Shown here one piece after another: positions 31,367-39,629 of a DNA stretch of 64,000 nt; position 1 is the first letter of the stretch, and each line of letters starts with the position of its first letter. Below the pieces are notes generated by a model. It was given only the letters and a program-made list of their open reading frames with translations. It did no database searches and was not told where the DNA came from. Both the position numbers and the translations under genes were made by a program. Origin of the DNA: Pseudomonas sp. 8Z (GTDB taxonomy: Bacteria > Pseudomonadota > Gammaproteobacteria > Pseudomonadales > Pseudomonadaceae); assembly GCF_902506535.1 (NCBI RefSeq), contig NZ_LR733827.1, forward strand, positions 1,454,200 to 1,518,199, written 5' to 3'.

Positions 31367-33733
31367 ATGACCACCTTCGACCTCCCCATCCAGGGCATGA
31401 CCTGCGCCAGTTGCGCAGGCCGCGTCGAGCGCGCCTTGCGCAAGGTAGCGGATGTGCGCAGCGCCAGTGTCAACCTGGGCAACGAACAAGCCCGTGTTGA
31501 GGCGCCAGCCAACAGCCTGCCAGCGCTGATCAGTGCCATCGAAGGCGCGGGCTACAGCGTCCCCAGCCAACCACTGGAACTGACGATCGAAGGCATGACC
31601 TGCGCCAGTTGCGTCGCTCGTATCGAGCGCGCCCTGGCCAAGGTGCCGGGCATCACCCAGGTGGCCGTCAATCTGGCTGACGAGAAGGCACGCCTGCAGG
31701 TACTTGCGGGCTTCGACACCCAGCAGGCACTCAAAGCCATTGCCAGCGCCGGTTACAAGGCCATGGCGCAAGCAGCAACAAACAGCGATCACAGCGAACG
31801 CCGCCTGCAGCGCGAGCGCCTGATTCTGCTCGCGGCTCTGGCACTGAGTATGCCGCTGGTGCTGCCGATGCTGAGCGCTCCCTTCGGCCTGCACTGGATG
31901 CTACCGGCCTGGGCTCAGCTTGCACTGGCGACGCCGGTGCAATTCATCTTCGGCGCACGCTTTTATCGCGCGGCCTGGCAGGCGCTCAAAGCCCGTGCGG
32001 GCAATATGGATCAACTGGTGGCCATCGGCACCAGCGCCGGTTACGGCCTGAGCCTCTACCAATGGGCGACGACACCCGCCGGGCAGATGCCACACCTATA
32101 CTTCGAGGCTTCGGCGGTCATCGTCAGCCTGATCCTGCTCGGTAAATATCTGGAAAGCCGCGCCAAACGCCAGACCGCCAGCGCCATTCGCGCCCTCCAG
32201 GCGCTGCGACCGGAGCACGCGACACGCTGGCTAGATGGCCACGAAGAGCGTGTCGCGATCAGCGACCTGGCCTTGGGCGATTGCGTGGTGGTCAAACCTG
32301 GCGAACGCTTCCCGGTCGATGGCGAGGTGCTGCAAGGCGCCAGCCATGCCGACGAAGCACTGATCAGCGGCGAGAGCCTACCGGTGGCCAAGCAGCCGGG
32401 CGACAAGGTCACCGCAGGCGCGATCAACGGTGAAGGGCGCCTGCTGGTCAACACCACCGCGCTCGGCGCGGAAACCGTGCTGGCGCGCATCATCCGCCTG
32501 GTCGAAGACGCCCAGGCAGCCAAGGCGCCAATCCAGAAGCTGGTGGACAAGGTCAGCCAGGTGTTCGTCCCAACCGTGCTTCTGTTGGCATTGGCTACGT
32601 TGCTGGGCTGGTTGCTGCTCGGCGCGCCGCTGGAAAGCGCCCTGCTCAACGCCGTTGCCGTGCTGGTAATCGCCTGCCCCTGCGCCCTTGGTCTGGCGAC
32701 GCCCACGGCAATCATGGCTGGCACAGGTGTGGCTGCGCGCCACGGTATTCTGATCAAGGACGTCGAAGCACTGGAAGTGGCGCATGCGGTGCAACACGTC
32801 GCCTTCGACAAGACCGGCACCCTCACCGAGGGTAAGCCACGCATCGTCCATATCGGCCTGGCCGAGGCAGGCGAAGAAGAATTGCTGCGCCTGGCCGGCG
32901 GCCTGCAACAAGGCAGCGAGCACCCACTGGCCAAGGCGGTGCTGCAGCGCTGCAGCGATCAGCACATTACCCTACCGGCGCTGATGGCCAGCCAGGCGTT
33001 GGCCGGGCGCGGCATCGCTGGCGAGGTCGAAGGCCGCGCCCTGCAACTGGGCAGCAGTCGCCTGCTGGAAGAAAACCAGTTGCAGGCAGGCACGCTGGCC
33101 GAATCGGCGCGGGATTGGGAGGTGCAGGGGCGCACCCTGTCCTGGCTGATCGAAACCGGCAACAGCCCACGCCTGCTCGGCCTGCTGGCCTTCGGTGATC
33201 AGCTCAAAGAAGGCGCTAGCGATGCCATCGCCGCACTGCGCGCACAAGGCATCACCAGTCACCTGATCAGCGGCGACAACGCCGGTAGCGTGGCGGCGGT
33301 GGCCAACGCGCTGGGCATCGACGAGCCGCACGCCCAGGTGCTGCCCGCCGACAAGGCGCGCCTGATCAACGCGCTGCGCCAGCACGGCACGGTGGCCATG
33401 GTCGGCGACGGCATCAACGATGCCCCGGCCCTGGCCGCCGCCGATGTCGGCATCGCCATGGGCGGTGGCACCGATGCGGCCATGCATGCTGCAGGCATCA
33501 CCCTGATGCGCGGCGATCCGCGCCTGGTGCCCGCCGCGCTGGACATCAGCCGCCGCACCTACGCGAAGATCCGCCAGAACCTGTTCTGGGCCTTCGTCTA
33601 CAACCTGATCGGCATTCCGCTGGCCGCCGCCGGCCTGCTCAACCCGATGTTCGCCGGCGCCGCCATGGCCCTGTCCAGCGTCAGCGTGGTGAGCAACGCC
33701 CTGCTACTCAATCGCTGGAGACCTAAAGCATGA
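31367..33733 (+). CDS. copA: Cu(I)-exporting P-type ATPase
   Basis: A 788-residue P1B-type ATPase. Two N-terminal HMA domains carry GMTCASC (Cys13/16 and Cys79/82). Eight helices follow, with the transport motif CPCALGLATP near residue 437, the phosphorylation site DKTGTLT near 482, the HP motif (SEHPLAKAV), and the hinge GDGINDAPAL near 680. The CPC motif and downstream metal signature fit Cu(I), so it pumps copper from cytoplasm to periplasm, as CopA1/CueA in Pseudomonas. A CueR promoter precedes it and its stop overlaps the cueR start, making a feedback operon. Confidence 0.95.
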   Translation: MTTFDLPIQGMTCASCAGRVERALRKVADVRSASVNLGNEQARVEAPANSLPALISAIEGAGYSVPSQPLELTIEGMTCASCVARIERALAKVPGITQVAVNLADEKARLQVLAGFDTQQALKAIASAGYKAMAQAATNSDHSERRLQRERLILLAALALSMPLVLPMLSAPFGLHWMLPAWAQLALATPVQFIFGARFYRAAWQALKARAGNMDQLVAIGTSAGYGLSLYQWATTPAGQMPHLYFEASAVIVSLILLGKYLESRAKRQTASAIRALQALRPEHATRWLDGHEERVAISDLALGDCVVVKPGERFPVDGEVLQGASHADEALISGESLPVAKQPGDKVTAGAINGEGRLLVNTTALGAETVLARIIRLVEDAQAAKAPIQKLVDKVSQVFVPTVLLLALATLLGWLLLGAPLESALLNAVAVLVIACPCALGLATPTAIMAGTGVAARHGILIKDVEALEVAHAVQHVAFDKTGTLTEGKPRIVHIGLAEAGEEELLRLAGGLQQGSEHPLAKAVLQRCSDQHITLPALMASQALAGRGIAGEVEGRALQLGSSRLLEENQLQAGTLAESARDWEVQGRTLSWLIETGNSPRLLGLLAFGDQLKEGASDAIAALRAQGITSHLISGDNAGSVAAVANALGIDEPHAQVLPADKARLINALRQHGTVAMVGDGINDAPALAAADVGIAMGGGTDAAMHAAGITLMRGDPRLVPAALDISRRTYAKIRQNLFWAFVYNLIGIPLAAAGLLNPMFAGAAMALSSVSVVSNALLLNRWRPKA

Positions 33734-34140
33734 ACATCGGCCAAGCTGCCAAACACACCGGTCTGAGCGCCAAGATGATCCGTTATTACGAGGCCATCGA
33801 CCTGCTGCCACACGCAGGGCGCTCGGAGAGTGGCTACCGGCAATACAGCAGCAGCGACCTGCACCGTCTGGCCTTCATCAAGCGTGCACGAGATCTGGGC
33901 TTCTCACTGGAGGAAGTCGGGCGGCTGCTGGCGATGTGGCAGGACAAACAACGCGCCAGTGCCGACGTGAAGGCCCTGGCCGAGCAGCATATCGCCGCGC
34001 TGGAACGCAAGATCGCCGAGATGGCCGCGCTGCGCGATACGCTGGCGGAATTGGCCGCTACTTGCCAAGGCAACGACCGCCCGGACTGCCCGATCCTGCA
34101 GGGGCTGGAGCACGGCACCTGCTGCGCTGGCAGCCCGTAG
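33730..34140 (+). CDS. cueR: CueR, copper-responsive MerR regulator
   Basis: A 136-residue MerR-family activator. The winged helix opens MNIGQAAKHTGLSAKMIRYYE; a long dimerisation helix follows, and the metal loop has Cys112 and Cys120 (TCQGNDRPDC) as expected for Cu(I)/Ag(I) sensing. An additional C-terminal CC pair is seen in many CueR proteins. ATG overlaps the end of copA by four bases. It should activate the two dyad promoters at 30842 and 31310, so copA, copZ and itself rise with copper. Confidence 0.92.
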   Translation: MNIGQAAKHTGLSAKMIRYYEAIDLLPHAGRSESGYRQYSSSDLHRLAFIKRARDLGFSLEEVGRLLAMWQDKQRASADVKALAEQHIAALERKIAEMAALRDTLAELAATCQGNDRPDCPILQGLEHGTCCAGSP

Positions 34141-34159
34141 CCCGGTGGCATCCGGGCTA
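34138..34159. repeat. short hairpin after cueR
   Basis: TAGCCCGG-TGGCAT-CCGGGCTA overlaps the cueR stop codon. It belongs to the same repeat family as 16765-16822 and 3212-3232 and may also act as an mRNA end, though without a T run. Confidence 0.6.
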
Positions 34160-34184
34160 AGGGCCAACACACCGATGCAGGCGC

Positions 34185-35072
34185 TTAGCGCATCCAGGGT
34201 GGCGTCGGCTCAGCGTCCTTGGGCTCGTCCTCAGCATTGCGCAGGGCTTGCTTCTTGGCCTCCTCGGCCAGGGCCGCCTTGATCTCACGCATCACCGCGT
34301 CGATATCGGCAGCATCCTCCGGCTCGCTGAACTCGCCGGTAAGCTGGCTATCCGGTTGCAGTTTGCCGGCTTCGAAGAGTGCCCACATTTCCTTGGCGTA
34401 CTTGGTGTACTTGAGCTCCGGGGCGAACTGGCCAAAGTATTCGGCCATGTTGCGCACATCGCGCTCAAGCATGCTGAAGGCGTGATTGTTGGCTGCGGCA
34501 TCCACCGCCTGCGGCAGATCGATGATCACCGGGCCATCGGGGCCAAGCAGCACGTTGAACTCCGACAGATCGCCATGCACCAAGCCGGCACAGAGCATCT
34601 TGACGATTTCCTGGATCATGAAGGCATGAAATTCGCGGGCGTCGTCCGGGTGCAGCTCGACATCGTTGAGACGCGGCGCCACATCGCCTTCGCCATCGTC
34701 GACCAGCTCCATCAGCAACACGCCATCGAGAAAGTCATAGGGCTTGGGCACCCGTACGCCAGCACTGGCCAGACGAAACAGCGCCGCCACTTCGGCGTTC
34801 TGCCAGGCCTGTTCCTGCTCTTTGCGGCCATACTTGCTGCCTTTGGCCATGGCCCGCGCCTGGCGGCTACCGCGCACCTTGCGGCCTTCCTGATACTCGG
34901 AAGCCTGGCGAAAACTGCGCTTGTTGGCCTCCTTGTACACCTTGGCGCAACGCAGCTCGTCGCCGCAGCGCACCACATAGACCGCCGCTTCCTTGCCACT
35001 CATCAGCGGTCGCAGCACCTCGTCCACCAGGCCATCCTCGACCAGGGGTTCAATACGTTTGGGCGTCTTCAT
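34185..35072 (-). CDS. RIO1-like protein kinase
   Basis: A 295-residue kinase-like protein of the RIO family. It shows the ATP-side lysine in CAKVYKE near residue 43-46, the catalytic loop LVHGDLSEFNVLL near 175 (HGDxSxxN form) and the metal aspartate in PVIIDLPQAVD near 196. The flexible-loop region RSFRQASEYQEGRK is typical of RIO kinases. The C-terminus is acidic and Ala/Glu-rich. RIO proteins in bacteria are poorly understood. The frame could begin at GTG 35120, but ATG 35072 gives the usual family N-terminus (KTPKRIEPLVEDGLVDEVL). It stands alone, convergent to cueR. Confidence 0.86.
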   Translation of the reverse strand: MKTPKRIEPLVEDGLVDEVLRPLMSGKEAAVYVVRCGDELRCAKVYKEANKRSFRQASEYQEGRKVRGSRQARAMAKGSKYGRKEQEQAWQNAEVAALFRLASAGVRVPKPYDFLDGVLLMELVDDGEGDVAPRLNDVELHPDDAREFHAFMIQEIVKMLCAGLVHGDLSEFNVLLGPDGPVIIDLPQAVDAAANNHAFSMLERDVRNMAEYFGQFAPELKYTKYAKEMWALFEAGKLQPDSQLTGEFSEPEDAADIDAVMREIKAALAEEAKKQALRNAEDEPKDAEPTPPWMR

Positions 35073-35291
35073 CGGTGTAAATGACGAGTCCTTTTCTAGC
35101 GGGGTTCTCTTGAGAGGCACATCCTCTCACAGCCTGTTTTCGCTGCCGACTGTTGATCGGCCCAAAAAGGCTAGGATGCCCTCGCGCAGCGTTTGGTACA
35201 GGCCAAAGCGTTGCGACAACGACGGCTAAGCAGTCTACACAACGATGGCGGGCTCGCCCTGCCCAATGCTGGCAATCACGTTACACAGGTG

Positions 35292-35327
35292 AAAAAAAAC
35301 CGCCAACCCGGAGGCTGACGGTTTTTT
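35292..35327 (-). terminator. probable terminator downstream of speC
   Basis: AAAAAACCG pairs with CGGTTTTTT across an imperfect GC-containing loop, giving a T run on either strand. It lies 38 bases beyond the speC stop on the minus strand and could also end transcripts from the opposite side. Confidence 0.7.
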
Positions 35328-35364
35328 CACGACGAGCAAACGCGCGGGGCGCTGCTCAAGTCGC

Positions 35365-36528
35365 TTATAGGTAGTAGGACTTCAGCGGCGGGAAACCGTT
35401 GAACTCGACCGCGCTGTAGCTGGTGGTGTAGGCGCCGGTGGACAGCCAATACAGGCGGTCACCGCTGGAGAGGTTCAGCGGCAGGCCGTACTTGTAGTTC
35501 TCGTACATGATGTCAGCGCTGTCGCAGGTCGGGCCGGCGATGACCACTTCTTCCATCTCGCCCTTCTTCTCGGTCCAGATGGGGAACTTGATGGCCTCGT
35601 CCATGGTTTCGATCAGACCGCTGAACTTGCCCACGTCGGCATACACCCAGCGCTCGACGGCGGTACGCGACTTGCGCGCCACCAGCACCACTTCGGAGAC
35701 CAGCACACCGGCGTTGGCGATCAGCGAACGGCCCGGTTCGAGGATGATTTCCGGCAGTTCGTCGCCGAAATCTTCCTTGAGGAAGCGGGTGATTTCCGCG
35801 GCGTAGGTTTCCAGGTCGTTGGTGCGCTGGATGTAGTTGGCCGGGAAGCCGCCGCCCATGTTGATCATCTGCAGGGTGATGCCGTCTTCCTCTTTCAGAC
35901 GCTCGAAGATCACCTTGACCTTGGCGATGGCGGCGTCCCAAACGTCGATATCACGCTGCTGCGAACCCACGTGGAAGGAAATGCCATACGGCACCAGACC
36001 CAGTTGCTTGGCCAGAATCAGCAGATCCAGGGCCATGTCCGGCTGGCAGCCGAACTTGCGGCTCAGCGGCCAGTCGGCGCTGGTGGAGCCTTCGGTGAGG
36101 ATACGCACATAGACCTTGGAGCCTGGCGCGGCCTTGGCGATGTTACGCAGGTCAGCCTCGGAGTCGGTGGCGAACAGACGCACGCCCTTTTCATAGAAGT
36201 AGCGGATGTCACGCGCCTTCTTGATGGTATTGCCGTAGCTGATGCGCTCGGGGCCGACGCCTGCGCCCATCACTTTGTCCAGCTCGTAGATCGAGGCGAT
36301 ATCGAAGTTCGAACCCTTGTCGCGCAGCAACTCGATGATCTCGATAGCCGGGTTGGCCTTGACCGCGTAGTAGGTCTTGGCGAACGGGAAGCAGGTGCCG
36401 AGCTGGTCGTAGGCGTCGGCGATGATCTGCCGATCAATCACCACGAACGGGGTTTCGTGCTGATCAGCGAATGCTTTCATGCGCTGGAACGTGGCGGGTG
36501 CGTAGTAGTCTTCGACCTTAATCGACAT
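35365..36528 (-). CDS. speC: ornithine decarboxylase (alanine-racemase fold)
   Basis: A 387-residue PLP enzyme of fold type III, the eukaryote-like ornithine/lysine decarboxylase class that Pseudomonas uses. The PLP lysine is Lys57 in YYAVKANP. The glycine loop is MGGGFPANY, the phosphate/substrate segment ILEPGRSLIANAG, and the catalytic Cys lies in GPTCDSADIM near residue 326. It makes putrescine from ornithine, and some members also accept lysine. ATG 36528 follows GGAGTTCC; the frame continues to 36618 without a ribosome site. The length equals that of PA4519 as I recall it. The 412 bases upstream (36529-36940) show no gene; a promoter is expected but I cannot place it. Confidence 0.93.
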   Translation of the reverse strand: MSIKVEDYYAPATFQRMKAFADQHETPFVVIDRQIIADAYDQLGTCFPFAKTYYAVKANPAIEIIELLRDKGSNFDIASIYELDKVMGAGVGPERISYGNTIKKARDIRYFYEKGVRLFATDSEADLRNIAKAAPGSKVYVRILTEGSTSADWPLSRKFGCQPDMALDLLILAKQLGLVPYGISFHVGSQQRDIDVWDAAIAKVKVIFERLKEEDGITLQMINMGGGFPANYIQRTNDLETYAAEITRFLKEDFGDELPEIILEPGRSLIANAGVLVSEVVLVARKSRTAVERWVYADVGKFSGLIETMDEAIKFPIWTEKKGEMEEVVIAGPTCDSADIMYENYKYGLPLNLSSGDRLYWLSTGAYTTSYSAVEFNGFPPLKSYYL

Positions 36529-36940
36529 GCTAGGAACTCCAATGGCAAAACCGGGAACACATGAATTCGGGCAGCGAAACGCCTGACAGGTTCCGCTGCA
36601 TGTAGGGGTTGGCCGCACATCGCGCGAGCCTGAACGTCTGACAGTTTCCCCACTTTGGTTCGCCTACTTCCCAAGGCATGTCGCCGAGCATCACTGATCG
36701 CGGTGGGCCACCAGCGATCTCTCGTCGTCAGTACTTGAGCCGGATGGATCGTTTCCAGCATGGACGTTCGGGCGCGGACTTTAAGACCATGCGCCACTCA
36801 GATCAACCGGAAATTACCCCTAATTTCGCCTCGACAGGCGAATGTTCCGTATATCGCACAAAACAGCCTGAAATGCTGAACGGGCGCGGCTTTCAGCCAG
36901 TTTGCAAGAGGCAGATTACAGCGCCATTTCAGTCCCTTTC

Positions 36941-39475
36941 TCAGTACACATCACGGCGATAGCGCCCGGCCTCGATCAATCCCTGCACCGCTGCCTCACC
37001 CAGCAGTTCGTGCAGGGCAGCATCAACGCCACCCGCCATGCCCTGCAAGCTGCCGCACACGTAGAGCGCCGCGCCCTCGGCCAGCCAGGCGTGCAGACGT
37101 TCGGCCTGCTCACGCAGCAGATCCTGCACATAGCGCTTCTCGGCCTGATCGCGGGAGAAGGCCAGATCCAGATGCTGCAGCTCGCCAGCAGCCAACGCCG
37201 CTTGTAGCTCGTCGCCACAGAAGAAGTCCTGCGCGCGGCTGCGCTCGCCAAACAGCAGCCAGTTGCGTGAGTGCCCGGCCAAAGTGCGCGCCCGCAGCAA
37301 AGAACGCAGACCGGCCAGGCCGGTGCCATTGCCAATCAGGATCAGCGGGCGGTCATCCTCCGGCAGATGGAAGCCGCTGTTGCGCCGCACCCGCGCCAGC
37401 ACCTGACCATCAGCGGGCAAATGCTGCGTCAGCCAGCCGGAACCCAAGCCCAGACTACCATCGGCTTGCAGCGCTTGGCGCACGAGCAGCGTCAGCACAC
37501 CATCGGCAGCGACCGAGGCAATCGAGTATTCACGCGAGCCCAAGGGCGCCAACGCCTCGACCAGCGCTTGCGCGTGCAGACCAACCAAATGGGCGAAGCT
37601 GTCCGGCAACTGGCGCTCGACCAAGGCCTCGGCAAGGCTCAGGGTGCGTGCGTCGACCGTCACCGGCTCATCGCCCGCAAGCCCATACCGCTGCAGCCAG
37701 GCTTGCACGCGTGCGGGCGCATGGCGCGGCAGCACCTCCAGAATGTCACCGGCCTGCCAGGTGCACGACGGCGGCGGCAGCAGATCGAGACGATAGACCG
37801 GCGCACCCTGGCTGCCGGGATTGAGCAGCATGCGCTGCACCAATGCCCAACTCTGCCAGGGAGCAGCCTCGAAGCGAATCGGCGCGGCGCCAGTCAGCTC
37901 GCTCAGGTGCTGCTGCCAGCGTTGCAGCGCGGCCTGATCGTCACCGTCCATCTCCACCGGCGCGAACATCGAGCGCGCGCCCTGTCGGCCGAGCCAGTCA
38001 TTGACCCGCCGCGCAAAACCACAGAAGTGCTGATATTGCCGGTCGCCCAAGGCCAACACCGCATAACTGAGCTGATCGAGCGCAGCGGCGCCACCGAGCA
38101 CCTTGCGCTCGAAACTCTGCGCGGCGTCCGGCGCCTCACCATCACCGAAGGTACTGACCACGAACAGCGCTTTGTGCGTCTGACGCAGACTGTCGGCATC
38201 CAGACGCGCCAGCGGCTCGACGCGCACCGGGATACCGGCGGCCTGCAATTGCCCGGCGCTCTGCCAGGCCAATTGCTCGGCGAACCCGCTCTGGCTGGCA
38301 AAACCCACCAACCAGCCCTCGCCCTCACCCGGCTGCGCCAACGCACCACGGGCCGCCAGCGCCGCGCGCTTCTTGCGCCGACGATCCAGATACAGCAGCC
38401 AGCCGGTGATAAAGAACAGCGGCATAGCCGCCGACGCCACCATCATCAGAATGCGCCCTGGTAGGCCGAAGTATTCACCGACGTGCAGCGCATAAACGCT
38501 GGCGAGCAACTGCGCCTTGAACGGTTTGTCGGCATAACGCTGATCGCTCAGTAACGCGCCGCTCGTGGGGTCGATCCGCAGCTCATTGAAAGCACGCACG
38601 TGCTCGGCGTCGTCGAGCAGATAGAACACCGTCGCAGGCTGACCAGCTACCGACGGTAGCCGCAGATTCCAGGCAGTCAGACGCGGCCCGGCAGTGCGTT
38701 CGATCGTCTGCCAAAGCGCAGCGTAATCCACCTCCGGCAGCGGGCCCGCAGGCGCCGCACGCCCGCCACGTCTCTCGCCACGTTGCTCGGCAGGTGCATC
38801 GGAGAGTAGGCGGGTGAGGCCCTCGCGATACCAGCCATAAGACCAGTACAAGGCCGTCAGCGCAGCGCAGAGATAGAACAGCAGCGCCCAGGTACCGACG
38901 ACCGCGTGCAGATCCCAATTGAAGCTGCGGCCTTTCTTTTTCCAGTCGAGCGTCAGCCAGGCGCGCCAGCTACGCACCTGTCGCGGCCAGCGCAGGTAGA
39001 GCCCGGATAAGCAGAAGAAAATCAGCGCCAGGGTGCTGGCAGCGGTGATCTGCTTACCCACCTCACCCATCGCTAAAAAGCGGTGCAACTGCAGCGCCAG
39101 CATGAAGAAACCCTGCCCCACCGGCGCGCCCAGAACCTTGCCGGTGTAAGGGTCGAAGATGATGCGCGGCCCACGCCGCTCGCCCGGCTTAGGCGCCAGA
39201 AAGGCCATGCCTGGGCCATCATGGCGGCTGTCGAGCCATAGGCCTGTGACGCGATCAGCGGTCGCCGACTCGATCTTCGCCACCAGCTCTACCGGAGCGA
39301 GCGGCCCCTGTTCAAGCGCCTGAATCTGCCAACGCTCGGCGTTCAACGCCCGCAGAAGCTCCCCTTCGAAGCTATACAGCGCGCCAGTGATACCCATGAT
39401 GGCCAGCACCAGACCAGCAGTGATGCCGAGTAACCAATGCAGTTGGAACAGGACTTTCTTGAACACGTCGATCAC
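36941..39475 (-). CDS. PepSY-TM and flavoreductase fusion, siderophore-reductase type
   Basis: An 844-residue fusion. The first 390 residues form a PepSY-TM membrane module with four helices (LLGITAGLVLAIMGITGALYS; ITAASTLALIFFCLSGLYL; ALLFYLCAALTALYWS; ILMMVASAAMPLFFITGWLLYL). A flavodoxin-like FMN domain follows (VGFASQSGFAEQLAW, VSTFGDGEAPD near 440), then a cytochrome-P450-reductase-type FAD/NADPH part (SREYSIAS, LIGNGTGLAGLRSLLRAR). It can move electrons from NADPH through FAD and FMN across the membrane to reduce ferric siderophores. It lies next to a PiuA-type receptor as in PA4513-PA4514, which supports that role. Confidence 0.9.
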   Translation of the reverse strand: MIDVFKKVLFQLHWLLGITAGLVLAIMGITGALYSFEGELLRALNAERWQIQALEQGPLAPVELVAKIESATADRVTGLWLDSRHDGPGMAFLAPKPGERRGPRIIFDPYTGKVLGAPVGQGFFMLALQLHRFLAMGEVGKQITAASTLALIFFCLSGLYLRWPRQVRSWRAWLTLDWKKKGRSFNWDLHAVVGTWALLFYLCAALTALYWSYGWYREGLTRLLSDAPAEQRGERRGGRAAPAGPLPEVDYAALWQTIERTAGPRLTAWNLRLPSVAGQPATVFYLLDDAEHVRAFNELRIDPTSGALLSDQRYADKPFKAQLLASVYALHVGEYFGLPGRILMMVASAAMPLFFITGWLLYLDRRRKKRAALAARGALAQPGEGEGWLVGFASQSGFAEQLAWQSAGQLQAAGIPVRVEPLARLDADSLRQTHKALFVVSTFGDGEAPDAAQSFERKVLGGAAALDQLSYAVLALGDRQYQHFCGFARRVNDWLGRQGARSMFAPVEMDGDDQAALQRWQQHLSELTGAAPIRFEAAPWQSWALVQRMLLNPGSQGAPVYRLDLLPPPSCTWQAGDILEVLPRHAPARVQAWLQRYGLAGDEPVTVDARTLSLAEALVERQLPDSFAHLVGLHAQALVEALAPLGSREYSIASVAADGVLTLLVRQALQADGSLGLGSGWLTQHLPADGQVLARVRRNSGFHLPEDDRPLILIGNGTGLAGLRSLLRARTLAGHSRNWLLFGERSRAQDFFCGDELQAALAAGELQHLDLAFSRDQAEKRYVQDLLREQAERLHAWLAEGAALYVCGSLQGMAGGVDAALHELLGEAAVQGLIEAGRYRRDVY

Positions 39476-39629
39476 TCTTGCATCACGATGGAGAATGCCG
39501 CCCAGGGCAGACGAGAGCGGATTCTATTTGAGAGTTATTTTCAAGGAATAGCCTTTACATCTTTTTTACCCGCTTGCGGACGCACGAAATCCCCGGCACA
39601 GCGAACTGCACCGGGGATTCGACAAAAGG

